Source: Cotesia glomerata (lineage: Eukaryota > Arthropoda > Insecta > Hymenoptera > Braconidae). Taken from it: a stretch of 64,000 nt of DNA. The number at the start of each line of letters is the position of its first letter. The first letter of the stretch is position 1. The DNA lies in NCBI RefSeq assembly GCF_020080835.1, contig NC_058160.1:29871152-29935151 (forward strand), written 5' to 3'. The notes beneath the pieces were generated by a model that did not search any database, was not told the origin of the DNA, and saw only the letters and a program-made list of their open reading frames with translations. The position numbers and the translations under genes are program-made. Positions 48,919 to 58,822 of this stretch are shown here, in pieces.

Positions 48919-50382
48919 TAAAATTTTAGTAGTTTTTCCATATTAGAATATTAATTTAAAAAGTAACTTTTCCTCTTAGGAATTTATAAATGCGGTTTGG
49001 GTGTAAAATATTAAAATATTTATCTGCTCGTGATGTAATAACGTAATAAAAGTAACTTATTATAATATAAGTCGTTTAAAATCTCTCAGTAAAGTAAAGT
49101 GTTTTTGTTACCTCATTTCACGAGACAATTTAAGTATTAACTTTTAATGTGTACCACGTGTTGATCATACTTGTGTAGATAGTATCGTTATGTCAATTTA
49201 CATTTTCTGTTGTATATATCTGATCTCAAAAGTTATTATCTTCTCAATGATACACATATCGCATATTATAAATACATAAGATAAAAATGAAAATTAAATT
49301 AGGCGACATTTGAAAATTTTGATAATTTATTTTATTGAAAAATAATCTTTAAAAAATTAAAACAAAAATTTTCACATGTAGAAAATTTTAAAAATTATCC
49401 GTGGAATTTTTTAAAAATAGTTTTTTAGTTCTAATTTTTAATTTAAAAAAAAAATCAAAAATCTTTCAGCGTCGGCTAACTTAATTTTTATAAGACAAAA
49501 AATAACACTGCATAAGGTATACAGTATCATACACTCTTCTTTATTTATTTTTAATTCTTATACGCCGTATATGCGTATGCTAATAACGATAATAATGCCT
49601 AAAAAATAAACACAATAAGTATTAATTTAAATGAGTTATTTAAATCTTATCCTACATCGCCCACTCCAGATATTTATTGTTATGACTCACACGTTAAATA
49701 TTTGTTTTATTCAACAAAAATGTTTTATTGCAAACAAAATTTGGAGTAAAAAATACCTTGAATAAAATACTTAAATATGTACTAAGATTATAATTAAATT
49801 GCATCAATTAATTGTTACGACGGAAAATTTTTGAGTGATAAGATAGACCTATCAATGAATTTATATTCATTTATTTATTTAGTTATTTAACTTAGACCCA
49901 ACAGCCTACCGGCCAATAACAGGGCCAATATTGATGAAAAAAATTAGTAGATAAAATATAAATAAGGTGTACTATTTAAAGGGAATAAATAATTGTAAAT
50001 ACTCTTGTCATAATATTTGAAAAAATTTGTTATGTCAAATAGACATGACCTTGATCAATAAAACGGTCTTACAAATAGTAATTCAGGTTTACCAAATTTA
50101 TTATCTTATTATTCATTATCGGTGACGATTTAAAAGCTTTTAGAGAAGATAATAAAAAATGGCTCTTTTTATTACCTCTAATGACAATAAGTCAAATTAA
50201 ATAGTAGACGTAATTTATATCAATAAATTTATTGAGCTCGGTAAACTAAAAGCAAATATTCTCTTTTATTATTTCTTACTGCGTCGAAAAATTTTATACT
50301 GAGATTAGATAGTAATTTTTTTTTTTTACTTTATTTTATATTATCTTAATGAAAAATAATTCGTGTCATTAACGCATTAGGA

Positions 50383-50417
<35 letters not shown>

Positions 50418-50433
50418 AAAATTAAATATGATA

Positions 50434-50806
50434 ATAAAGTTAGCCAACATCTAAAAATTTTTAGAATTTTTTTTATTGAAGAATTATTACAAAAAAAGGA
50501 AAAAATATTTTTTTATTTGTTAAAATCTTCAAAAATTATAAGTGCAATTTTTTAAAAATATTTTTTAGTTATTAACTAATGAATTAAGCAAAGTAAAAAA
50601 ATTTTAAATGTCGGCTAACTTTATTATTATAAATTAAATTAGCCAACATAAAAAAATTTTTAGAATTTTTTTTTATTGAAAAAACGATTACAAAAAAATT
50701 TTCATTTGTAAAAAACTTTTAAAACTGTCAGTACAATTTTTTTAAATATTATTTTGCTCTAATTTAATTGTTTAAAAGAAAAAATTAAAAACGTCGGCTA
50801 ACTTTA
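50434..50806. mobile_element. two adjacent MITE family C copies
   Basis: Copy at 50434-50622 (AGTTAGCCAACATC ... ATGTCGGCTAACTTT) and copy at 50638-50806 (TTAGCCAACATA ... ACGTCGGCTAACTTT), separated by an ATTATTATAAATTA spacer. Confidence 0.7.
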
Positions 50807-50850
50807 TTATTATTATTATTATTATTAATTGATTTTTAGTAAATTACTTA

Positions 50851-51240
50851 CTGGGTGTGAAATCCGGCAGTTCATTTCCAAAAATAATAAACTGATAAAA
50901 TTACGCCGCCATAAAAACTGACAGTTTAATTAATTAATCAATAAAATAATGAAAAACTGTTAATTGGTATTTTTATCGGAATTATAATTGTTATTATAAT
51001 TACAACTTAACTGAGTGACAAAATAATGTAACTGATAATATTGTTAATGTTTACGAGGCAATGAAATTATAAAATAAAAATTGAATGTCAAGTTTGTAAT
51101 TGATTATTTAAAATAATATTTAATGGAACCGGCACACACGATGACAATCGTTGCTGAATATTTAATAACTTACAACTAACAAAACCGTTTTATATTGAAT
51201 CGAACGTCGACACACGACCGACGACAAATCGCGACTAACT
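50851..51240 (-). promoter_or_regulatory. candidate alternative 5' exon/promoter of cobl
   Basis: On the minus strand a strong donor, CCCA|gtaagtaa, lies at 50851-50850. The preceding sequence has few repeats and begins near a GC-rich block (51260-51420). That block contains the palindromic E-box GTCACGTGAC (51309-51318). An ATG nine bases before the donor region (MNCRISHP) would join exon 2 out of phase and hit a stop, so this exon would be untranslated, with exon 2's internal Met as start. Inference only. Confidence 0.3.
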
Positions 51241-51569
51241 AAATAACGTACTTATAAATTTTATTGTAACTCAAAGTCTAGATCGCCGCAGTTCGGGTCT
51301 CTTCGCGGGTCACGTGACCGACAGACGAGAGTTCGGAACCACTCGCTGCAATTCGGTCATTTCCGCTCGGAACTAGCGGCTTTCGAGTTTACGTTGCACT
51401 TGTGCTGTGTGATTGTCAAAAAATGTCGTTTATTTCCGCATTGCAATCTGATAAATTTATATTTCAATAATAATAACAGTTTTAACAATTGCTTTTTTAA
51501 TAAATCACACCGACAGGTTAAATAAGTGGAAATTGACATTTTTTTTTTTTTTTATTCAAATTTGCATGG

Positions 51570-52205
51570 AAATTTTACTGACTCTGAAGTTGACAGATAT
51601 TAAAAATATTTTTATAATTTTAGAGTAATAAAATTATTATTAAAAAAAATTTAATTAAAAAAACCACATGTGAAAATTTTTAAAAATTATCAGTGAAAAC
51701 TTTTATTAGTGCAATTTATTTTTTATAAGAACTTAAAAAATTGACAGCTGTCAGCTAACTTCAGTATAAATAATTTTAAGATATTTAAATCATTGTTTAG
51801 AATGTCTGCTGACACTTGATTATTTTTAGGGTTTTTTTAAACAATTAAATTATTAAAATAATACTTTTTTAAAAAATTCCACTTGCAGATGTCAAAAAAA
51901 TTTATTGTTGCCTTTTTTTAAATGTTTTTTTTTTTTTAATAGTAATTTATTTGTTATAAAAATCCAAAAAATGTACAATTGTCAGCTAACTTCAGCTTCA
52001 TGAAAATTTTTAATGAAAATTAATTTAGCAGATATTTAATTATTTTTTCTAATAAATAAATTACTGGATAAAAAATTGAGAAAAAAAATTGACATTTAGA
52101 AAATTTAATAAATTGAAAATGCAATTTTTAAAAAAAAATCTTTCGGAACAAATTTTTTTGTTAAATAATATTAAAAAATGGTCAAGTGACAGCTAACTTT
52201 AATAT
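51570..52205. mobile_element. cluster of MITEs with GACAGCTGTCAGCTAAC ends
   Basis: Three neighbouring elements (about 51570-51772, 51800-51995 and 52010-52205). Each starts near GAAGTTGACAGAT, GTCTGCTGACACTT or TTTAGCAGATATTT and ends AGCTGTCAGCTAACTTCAGT, CAATTGTCAGCTAACTTCAG or AGTGACAGCTAACTTTAATA. They are related to family C but carry GACAGCTGTC at the inner edge. Further members: 54130-54330 and 57060-57345. Confidence 0.6.
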
Positions 52206-52897
52206 CATAAATTTTTAAAAGTATTTTTTTTAATTAATAATAATTATTTTTGATAAAAATTTAAAAAGTTGACAGCTGTCAGCTCTTTTCAGTATCAATA
52301 AAAAAATCAATTTTCTATTATAATAATAATAATAATAATTTTTTCGGTGGCCGAAAAAAGTCTCACTGAGTAAAGAAAATAACATCTTTGCTTAATCTTA
52401 AATTAAAATAAAGATTTTTAATTGTTAGATATATTCACCCAAGGATGGTATGAGTGCTCATACCGACAATAATGTGGTGAAAATAAATAATAAGTAAAAA
52501 TTAAAATTAAAAAAAAAAAATCTTTCGGAACAAATTTTTTTGTTAAATAATATTAAAAAATGGTCAAGTGACAGCGAACTTTAATATCATAAATTTTTAA
52601 AAGTATTTTTTTTAATTAATAATAATTATTTTTGATAAAAATTTTAAAAATTGACAGCTGTCAGCTCTCTTCAGTATCAATAAAAAAATCAATTTTCTAT
52701 TATTATAATAATAATAATAATAATTTTTTCGGTGGCCGAAAAAAGTCTCACTGAGTAAAGAAAATAACATCTTTGCTTAATCTTAAATTAAAATAAAGAT
52801 TTTTAATTGTTAGATATATTCACCCAAGGATGGTATGAGTGCTCATACCGACAATAATGTGGTGAAAATAAATAATAAGTAAAAATTAAAATTTAAA
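52137..52897. repeat. recent 381-bp tandem duplication
   Basis: 52137-52517 and 52518-52897 are almost identical; one visible difference is GACAGCTAAC versus GACAGCGAAC. Each copy contains half of a MITE, an (AAT)n tract, a SINE-tail fragment (TTTTTTCGGTGGCCGAAAAA with CTCACTGAGTA) and a hairpin GGTATGAGTGCTCATACC. A 42-base repeat (AAATAATAAGTAAAAATTAA...) is then duplicated at about 52890-52970. Confidence 0.85.
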
Positions 52898-53933
52898 GAA
52901 TTTAATAAATAAATAATAAGTAAAAATTAAAATTTAAAGAATTTAATAAATAAAAAATTTAATGTAAAATTGAAAAATTAGTCTAACATCAATTTGGATC
53001 GGGGATAATGGCTTTGAAATATAGAACTCTTTATTTAGTAAAAACACCGATCTTCGGGAAAAATAGTAAATAATAATAATAATAATAAAAATAATATTTT
53101 AAAACAGTTTGACGAATTTAGATTTGTAATAGTGATACTAAATTCTAAATAAATTCCTTTGTAAGTTATAACAAATTTAAAAGCATTACGATATCCTATT
53201 CCAAGAAATGACTTCTACTTATATCAATTACTTCATTGATCGCCTCGGGTAATTTTACAGTAAACCCGAATAGAACTTATCGACGTATTTAATTTTTATT
53301 ATCACCGCTGATGGAATTAACAGATGTCTGACAATTTTTTATTTGTAAAATTTCCAACTCAGCAAGCGTTAAAGTATGTAAAATAAATATTTCATTTAAA
53401 ATAAACTGTTAAATTAATTAAATATTAATAAAAACAAGTCTAGTTCTAGCTGAGCATGACCGTAGCATGAAAATAATGAAATATCAAACTTGAAGTGATT
53501 ATTTGGTCTATTTCTTATTTTAAATTAACAATATAATTAAATTATTGTAAAAAAATTGTTACAATAAAAATGATCAAATTTCTGATAAATAAATCCCAGC
53601 TGATCAAAATTTGCTGATCGGTAAATAATAATATTCCCATAAATAAACTAAAATATTCAAAATATAAATATAAATGATAAGACTTGGCAATAACATACAG
53701 AGGATCATAATCAAATGGGAGACAACACAACGGTGCTTCTATATTCGATGTAAACAACTTTTAACGTCTCAGTAGTAATCCCGTTGGATATACCCAGGGA
53801 TCGATATTTTTCCGGGTAATGGTAACCGTATAGCAACGTCTATACAACATAAGCACTCGATGTTATTCGATAAAAGACCTCGCTGAGAATAGCCAATAAA
53901 GTCAAGAATCAGCCTAAAAATAAATAACACTAA

Positions 53934-54512
53934 AGTTAGCCGACGTTTTTAATTTTCTGATTTTTTTTAATTATTAAATTAGAACTAAAAAATATTTTTT
54001 TTAAATTTCACTTAGAGTTTTTCAAGTTTTTAACAAATGAAAATTTTTTTTTAATATTTTGCAATAATTTTTTTAATAAAAAAAAAATTCTAAAAATTTT
54101 TAAATGTCGGCTAACTTAATTTTCATTAACAATAATGATACTAGCCGTCAGCTGTCAATTTTAAAAATTTTTTTAATAAATCAATTACAATAAAAAAATG
54201 CTTATAAAAATTTTCACTTGTAATATTTATTAATTTTCACATGTGGAACTTTTCGTTTAATTCTTTTTATAATAATTTAATTGCTATAAAATTCTAAAAA
54301 AATTTTTTAATTTCTTCAGTGTTATTAAAAATAATACTAAAGTCAGCCGACATTTTTAATTTTTTAAAAATAATTAAATTAGAACAAAAAAATATTTTTA
54401 AAAAATTACAGTTTTTCAAGATTTTTACAAATGAAATTTTATTTTTTTGTAATAATTTTTTCAATAAAAAAAACTTATAAAAATTTTTAGATGTCGGCTT
54501 ACTTAATTTTCA
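53934..54512. mobile_element. MITE family C pair with a third element between
   Basis: 53934-54123 and 54333-54512 are GTTAGCCGAC palindromes. 54130-54330 is a GACAGCTGTC-type relative (starts ACTAGCCGTCAGCTGTCAAT). They stand head to tail within 600 bases. Confidence 0.65.
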
Positions 54513-54877
54513 TAAAAAAAAAAAATAAGAACTTAAACTTGAACTTGAACCAAAACTACAATGCCAATGGAACTAAATAAAAAACACAAATACAAAAGAA
54601 AATTCAAGAGCAATATAATAGCTCGAGCTAAACTACAACTAAAGTAGATGAATACACCTGCTGCGGAATGAACGATATAACTCAAGTCCCAATTCGTTCT
54701 AGCTAATTTTTTATTTTACGTATTATATAGTACTTTATAAAAATCACAGTCATTCTCTTTTCATCACAAATCACAACTAAATAATAAAAAAACTAAATAA
54801 AATAAATTTAAAATTAAACATTAAAATTTACCGTACGGTTTTATTATTTTATAATTAAAATTAAAATAAAAACTTAC

Positions 54878-54915
54878 CGGCGTCTGCGGAACCAATTGTG
54901 AATCTTGAATCCCAT
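54878..54915 (-). CDS. cobl: cordon-bleu homologue, exon 1 (start)
   Basis: ATG at 54915; it encodes MGFKIHNWFRRR plus the first two bases of an Arg codon, then the consensus donor CCG|gtaagt. Exon 2 begins with the single base needed to complete that codon (CG|T, Arg) and continues SKEEKSTG in frame, which is the main support. The assembled gene has nine coding exons and about 1751 residues. Cobl proteins nucleate or sever actin filaments at the cell cortex; this protein's role is inferred from the family. The short basic, aromatic N-terminus could contact membrane. Because the exon is only 38 bases and 31 kb from exon 2, RNA evidence is the proper test. An alternative start inside exon 2 cannot be excluded. 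Confidence 0.72.
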
Positions 54916-55200
54916 TTTAACAATTTATTTAAACTTACAATAATAATTAATTAATAAATTATTAAACTGTCGCGTTAATTATGTGACTGGTGATATTTTA
55001 GAGAAGGTATCCTCCGACATATTTGACGTAAATAATAACGCAAGTCCTTGGTATAAAACCGCGCGAATATAACTTTGACCGAAACCGTTCACTGTACATG
55101 CACTCACTGACTCACTACGACCGTTGTACTGTTGTAGCCGAAACCAATACACTAGACCTCTCTCTCACTTTATTACTTCTTAACTTTACTCTACTCTGTT
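54916..55200 (-). promoter_or_regulatory. cobl: cobl 5' UTR and candidate promoter
   Basis: On the minus strand the arthropod-type initiator TCAGT occurs at 55110-55106 (GAGTCAGTGAGTGCATG), about 190 bases before the ATG. There is no TATA box at the right distance. The flanking 55200-55510 is GC-richer than average and includes GCTGGTATCC and GCACCAGCTG elements. The start site is inferred. Confidence 0.4.
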
Positions 55201-55883
55201 TCTGTTATATTACATCAGCACACTAACACTCCTGGAGAATAATGTTAAGCTGGTATCCGAATAGCACCAGCTGTGTCCGTATCCGTGTCCAGGTACGCTC
55301 TGTCAAGTTATTACACTTATACTTGCCTCTACTAGCTCTCCTATACTTAGTCCAGGGCTTGTAGGTACAGCTGATTGGTGCATTACATGTCTAGGTGCCC
55401 AGGTGTTGGATTTTACGCACGAGCCACCACGGACCGTTGACTTGGTTCTGTAGGTACTATCACGTGTCAAAACACCGGTCTTTTACCTTTTCCTGGCTCC
55501 GGGTAACGGGCCTTTTTTTCTCCCGGGCTGGAGGTTATTTTTTAAATTTTGTTAATAATAAATAATAATTAAAATAAAGTTACCCGACATCTAAAAATTT
55601 TTATGATTTTTTTTATCAATAAATTATTACAAAAAATTTTTAAAAAAATTTTCATTTGTTGAAAACTTCAAAAACTAGATGACACTGAAGTTAGAAGACG
55701 TGTAAAAATTTTTGATTTTTTTTATTAATTAAATTACAACTAAAAAGATATTTCTAAAAAATTTCACTTATAGTTTTTCAAGTTTTTTACATGTGACAAT
55801 TTTTTTTTTAATTGTTCAATCGTAATTTTTTCAATAAAAAATTTCTAAAAATTTTGAAATGTCGCTTAACTTCATTTTCATAA

Positions 55884-56196
55884 AACTAGCCATAATTTAT
55901 AACGCGTAGCCAAACGATCCGGGTTCGAGTCCCGGTCTGGGCTGTCTGAATTATTTTTTCGGTTACCGAAAAATTCCTACTGAGTAAAGTCCCTCCTCCC
56001 CCCTTTATCCTTTATTTCCCCATTCCCCAAATTTGTCTTTAATGACAAATTTAGCTATAAACTTCAAAAACTAGCCATAATTTATAGCTAAATTTGTCAT
56101 TAAAGACAAATTTGGGAACTGGGGAAATAAAGGATAAAGGGGGGAGGAGGGACCTTACTCAGTAGGAATTTTTTCGGTAACCGAAAAAAAATAATT
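55884..56196. repeat. SINE with its own inverted half (large hairpin)
   Basis: A SINE 3' half starts in the tRNA-like B box (GGGTTCGAGTCCCGG, 55921-55935). It continues through TTTTTTCGGTTACCGAAAAA and CTCCTCCCCCCTTTATCC to TTTAGCTATAA (56060). After a short spacer the same sequence returns inverted (56083-56196). The arms are about 110 bases. CTAGCCATAATTTATA occurs at both 55886 and 56071. Confidence 0.8.
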
Positions 56197-56283
56197 TATT
56201 AATTAAGTGCAATTTTTTAAAAATATTTTTTAGTTACAATTTAATAAGTTAAGCAAAATAAAAAAATAAAAAATGTCGGCATG

Positions 56284-56832
56284 ATACTAAAGTTAGCCGA
56301 CGTTTTTAATTATTTGATTTTTTTTTAATAATTAGATTAAAACGAAAAAATATTTTTAAAAAATTTCACTTATAGTTTTTCAAGTTTTTTACAAGTGACA
56401 TTTTTTTTTTTAATTTTTTTGTAATAATTTTTTCAATAAAAAAAATATTCTAAAAATTTTTAAATGTCGGCTAACTTTATTATTATTAAATAATACTGAA
56501 GTCAGCTGACATCTGATGATTTTTAGGATTTTTTTAAACAAATAAATTATTAAAATAATACTTTTCTAAAAAATTCCACTTGTAGATGTCAAAAAAATAT
56601 ATTGTTGCCTTTTTTTTAATAATAATTTATATGGAAATGAAGTTAGCCGACATTTCAAAATTTTTGTAAATTTTTTATTAAAAAAATTTCAATTAAACAA
56701 TTAAAAAAAAATTCACATGTAAAAAATTTGAAAAACTATAAGTGCAATTTTTTAGAAATATCTTTTTAGTTGTAATTTAATTAATAAAAAAAAATCAAAA
56801 ATTTTTAGGCGTCTGCTAACTTCAGTGTCAAT
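56284..56832. mobile_element. MITE family C copies
   Basis: 56284-56482 (AAAGTTAGCCGACG ... ATGTCGGCTAACTTT) and 56637-56832 (GAAGTTAGCCGACATTTC ... GCGTCTGCTAACTTCAGT), with a diverged relative (TCAGCTGACATCTGATG) between them. Confidence 0.7.
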
Positions 56833-57059
56833 AATTTATTTGTTGTAAAAATCCAAAAAATTATCAGCTAACTTTAGCTTGATACTTATAATTAAAGGGT
56901 TTTTTTATTTACTGCTCTTACCTGCGTTATTGCGCTACAGGAATATCAAACTTCTGGATAATTAATTTTTTTTTATTTCATTTGACAGATAAATTATTCA
57001 AAGTAATTTTTTATAAATAATTCTTCACCTAAAAAATAAAAAACAAAAATTTTATTAAT

Positions 57060-57345
57060 AAAACTGAAGTTAGCTGTCAGTTGTGATTTTTTTAAATTTT
57101 TATAACATAAATTACAATAATAAAAATATTTAAAAAATTTTTTACAAATAATTTGGTTTTAATTTTGACATTTAGAATTTTCTAATTAAATTTTTTTATC
57201 ATAATTGTTCTAAAATAATAAAAAAAAATGTTTTAATGTTAATTATTTATCAATATTATTTTTAATTTAATAAATTGAAGGTTATTGTAATTTTATAACA
57301 CAAAAATTAAAAAAATTGACAGCTGAGAGCTAACTTCAGTATCGT
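57060..57345. mobile_element. MITE, GTTAGCTGTCAG ends
   Basis: Left end AACTGAAGTTAGCTGTCAGT; right end TGACAGCTGAGAGCTAACTT followed by CAGTATC, inverted. The interior is AT-rich. Confidence 0.65.
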
Positions 57346-57359
57346 GTAATTTTAAATGA

Positions 57360-57603
57360 AAAATTAATACGCGGTTTATAAAAAGGTGGCGCCACTTACT
57401 GAAATCACGTGATGTAAATAAAATATTTGTTGATTGTCTTGTGAATGCTTGACACGATTAAACGATTCTTATCTTATCCAAATAGAATAGTAAAATAAAT
57501 TTCTCTCGCATATTAAAGCCAACTGGACCCGAAAGTGATCTGAGATCAGGAACCAGAAGAGGTGATTGCTCGCTGCTGACGTGTCTGCAATAGAATTTTC
57601 GAT
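57360..57603 (+). promoter_or_regulatory. Atox1 upstream region
   Basis: Includes the perfect palindromic E-box ATCACGTGAT at 57405-57414, GATCTGAGATCAGG at 57538-57551 and the probable 5' UTR (GTGATTGCTCGCTGCTGACG). It is free of repeats. The transcription start is not defined by any clear TATA or initiator. Confidence 0.35.
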
Positions 57604-57615
57604 ATGGCGTCAAAG
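57604..57615 (+). CDS. Atox1: ATOX1-type copper chaperone, exon 1
   Basis: ATG GCG TCA AAG (MASK), phase 0, then donor gtgagt at 57616. Found by the downstream domain and splice phase. The next in-frame residues VNEFTVEM complete the first strand of the domain. Confidence 0.85.
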
Positions 57616-57719
57616 GTGAGTCAGTTTTTAAAATTTAAAACCTATAAAAAATATCCCAAGTGTCAATGAACTATTTATTTAGTATTTATTATTTTAATTA
57701 AATTTAAATTGGTAATTAG

Positions 57720-57795
57720 GTTAATGAATTTACGGTGGAAATGACTTGTGAGGGCTGCTCTAATGCTGTTGAGCGGGTACTGAAGAGAAAAGAAG
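57720..57795 (+). CDS. Atox1: ATOX1-type copper chaperone, exon 2 (copper site)
   Basis: It encodes VNEFTVEMTCEGCSNAVERV then LKRKE. The copper-binding MxCxxC loop MTCEGC is at residues 12-17, with Cys14 and Cys17 as ligands. The two flanking elements give the heavy-metal-associated (HMA) ferredoxin-like fold. The assembled protein has 72 residues, the family's normal length (human ATOX1 has 68). It should carry Cu(I) in the cytosol to the ATP7-type copper ATPase of the secretory pathway; that role comes from the family. The acceptor is GGTAATTAG (57711-57719) and the donor GAAG|gtattt; phase 0 in, phase 1 out. The gene is complete and shows no defects. It stands alone, next to poc1 in convergent orientation. 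Confidence 0.93.
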
Positions 57796-57958
57796 GTATT
57801 TTTTTTAATTAATAATTAATACAAGTGAAATTTTTTCTTTTAATTTTAAAAAAATAATTTTTTAATCAAATAAATTATAAAAATTTTAATATGTCGGCTA
57901 ATTTAATTTTCATGATTAATTTACATTTTTTTATTGATCATTATTTATTTAATTATAG

Positions 57959-58089
57959 GTATTGAGTCTTTCAATGTTGATTTACCGGGGAAAAAAGTTT
58001 TCGTGACTTCTGAACTGCCGTCTGATGAAATTCTGGAGTGTCTCAAAAAAACTGGCAAGACTGTAACTTTTGTCGGGGTAAAAAATTAA
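57959..58089 (+). CDS. Atox1: ATOX1-type copper chaperone, exon 3
   Basis: Residues 30-72: GIESFNVDLPGKKVFVTSEL, then PSDEILECLKKTGKTVTFVG, VKN and TAA. The motif KKTGK (59-63) contains the lysine that neutralises the copper site in this family. The acceptor is TTAATTATAG|GT, phase 1. AATAAA at 58376-58381 is a possible polyadenylation signal 287 bases past the stop. Confidence 0.92.
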
Positions 58090-58246
58090 ATTAATTATCA
58101 ATTTCCCATCAATAAAAAAATTAAAGTCTCTAAATAATTTACAAACCCAAGACAATATATTAATTACATTAAAAAATACTTAAGTATTAAAATTGATGCT
58201 ACAGTCCGAGTACAAGACTTATTTTAAACGTTAATTTAATAAGATT

Positions 58247-58390
58247 TTTTAATTATCTGGTGGCTATGTTTAAAATTATCAAATTGTTATAAAAAGGTTT
58301 AAATAAATAATTTTAAATATACAAATCTGACTTTTTATGATTGAATAACTACTGTGCTTATCGTTAATTAAACACAATAAAATATTAAAA
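58247..58390. repeat. direct repeat flanking LINE relic, left copy
   Basis: Shares AAAATTATCAAATTG, GTTTAAATAAATAATTTTAA and ATGATT.AA.TACT.TGC with 60405-60545 in the same orientation, with about 20% visible mismatches. The two copies bracket the LINE relic and its nested insertion. Confidence 0.55.
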
Positions 58391-58485
58391 AATTATCAAA
58401 ATACTTTATTTAAAAAAAAAATTCATATTTATTTTTTAATAAATTAATTAATAAAAATTTTTTAAGTCATTATATATTGATTGTT

Positions 58486-58822
58486 TTATGAGATGGGACT
58501 GTCATATTAAGGAAGTTTGTAAAAAAACTAGATACTTAAATTATGTACTGTACAGCTTATCTGCAATCTTAGATCCTAAATCATTAAAAATCATTTATCA
58601 AGCTCTATTTGAATGTATAATTGGATACGGCATTATTGCATGGGGGAGCTAACGATACTGCTCTAGAACCACTTAGATCTACAATAAAATCTATAAAAAA
58701 CAGAACCAAGATGTCGCACACGGCAAATATCACCAGTAATTTTGTTATCTCCTCTATTGTAAAATACTATATAGAAATAATAAGTCTAATACTAGATACA
58801 AATTAATTACATTACCTAAAAT
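58486..58822 (+). pseudogene. non-LTR retrotransposon (LINE) reverse-transcriptase relic, part 1
   Basis: It reads RWDCHIKEVCKKTRYLNYVL, ..IIYQALFECIIGYGIIAWG, the thumb/post-RT pattern of Jockey/CR1-like elements (LxWxxHI..; LYxALxxSxLxYGIxxWG). A one-base shift in GCATGGGGGAGC (58638-58649) moves the frame to GGANDTALEPLRSTIKSIKN, where the family continues. A TAA at 58804 follows. Only the 3' end of the element is present, and it is dead. It is then interrupted by a 1.2 kb DNA element. Confidence 0.75.

Larger units (their letters stand above)
23796..54877. other. cobl intron 1 (31 kb)
   Basis: The intron joins exon 1 (donor CCG|gtaagt, phase 2) to exon 2 (acceptor ATTACAG). It holds five Helitron-like copies, many MITEs, a dispersed satellite, two orphan ORFs and a candidate alternative first exon, listed separately. 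The stretches 27200-29640, 30525-31940, 33000-34650, 36350-37450, 40540-43070, 43300-44035, 44815-45985 and 49000-50430 hold no gene I can support. A short GC-rich patch at 39000-39260, with the small hairpin CTGGTCA..TGACCAG, is unassigned. Long first introns often hold enhancers; none can be identified from sequence alone. Confidence 0.75.
55201..57603. other. cobl-Atox1 divergent intergenic region
   Basis: It holds promoter-proximal GC-rich DNA (55200-55510), a composite of family C MITE fragments (55574-55880), a SINE inverted repeat (55884-56196), family C MITEs (56284-56482, 56637-56832), a GACAGCTG-type MITE (57060-57345) and the Atox1 upstream region (57360-57603). No gene was found. 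Confidence 0.65.
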
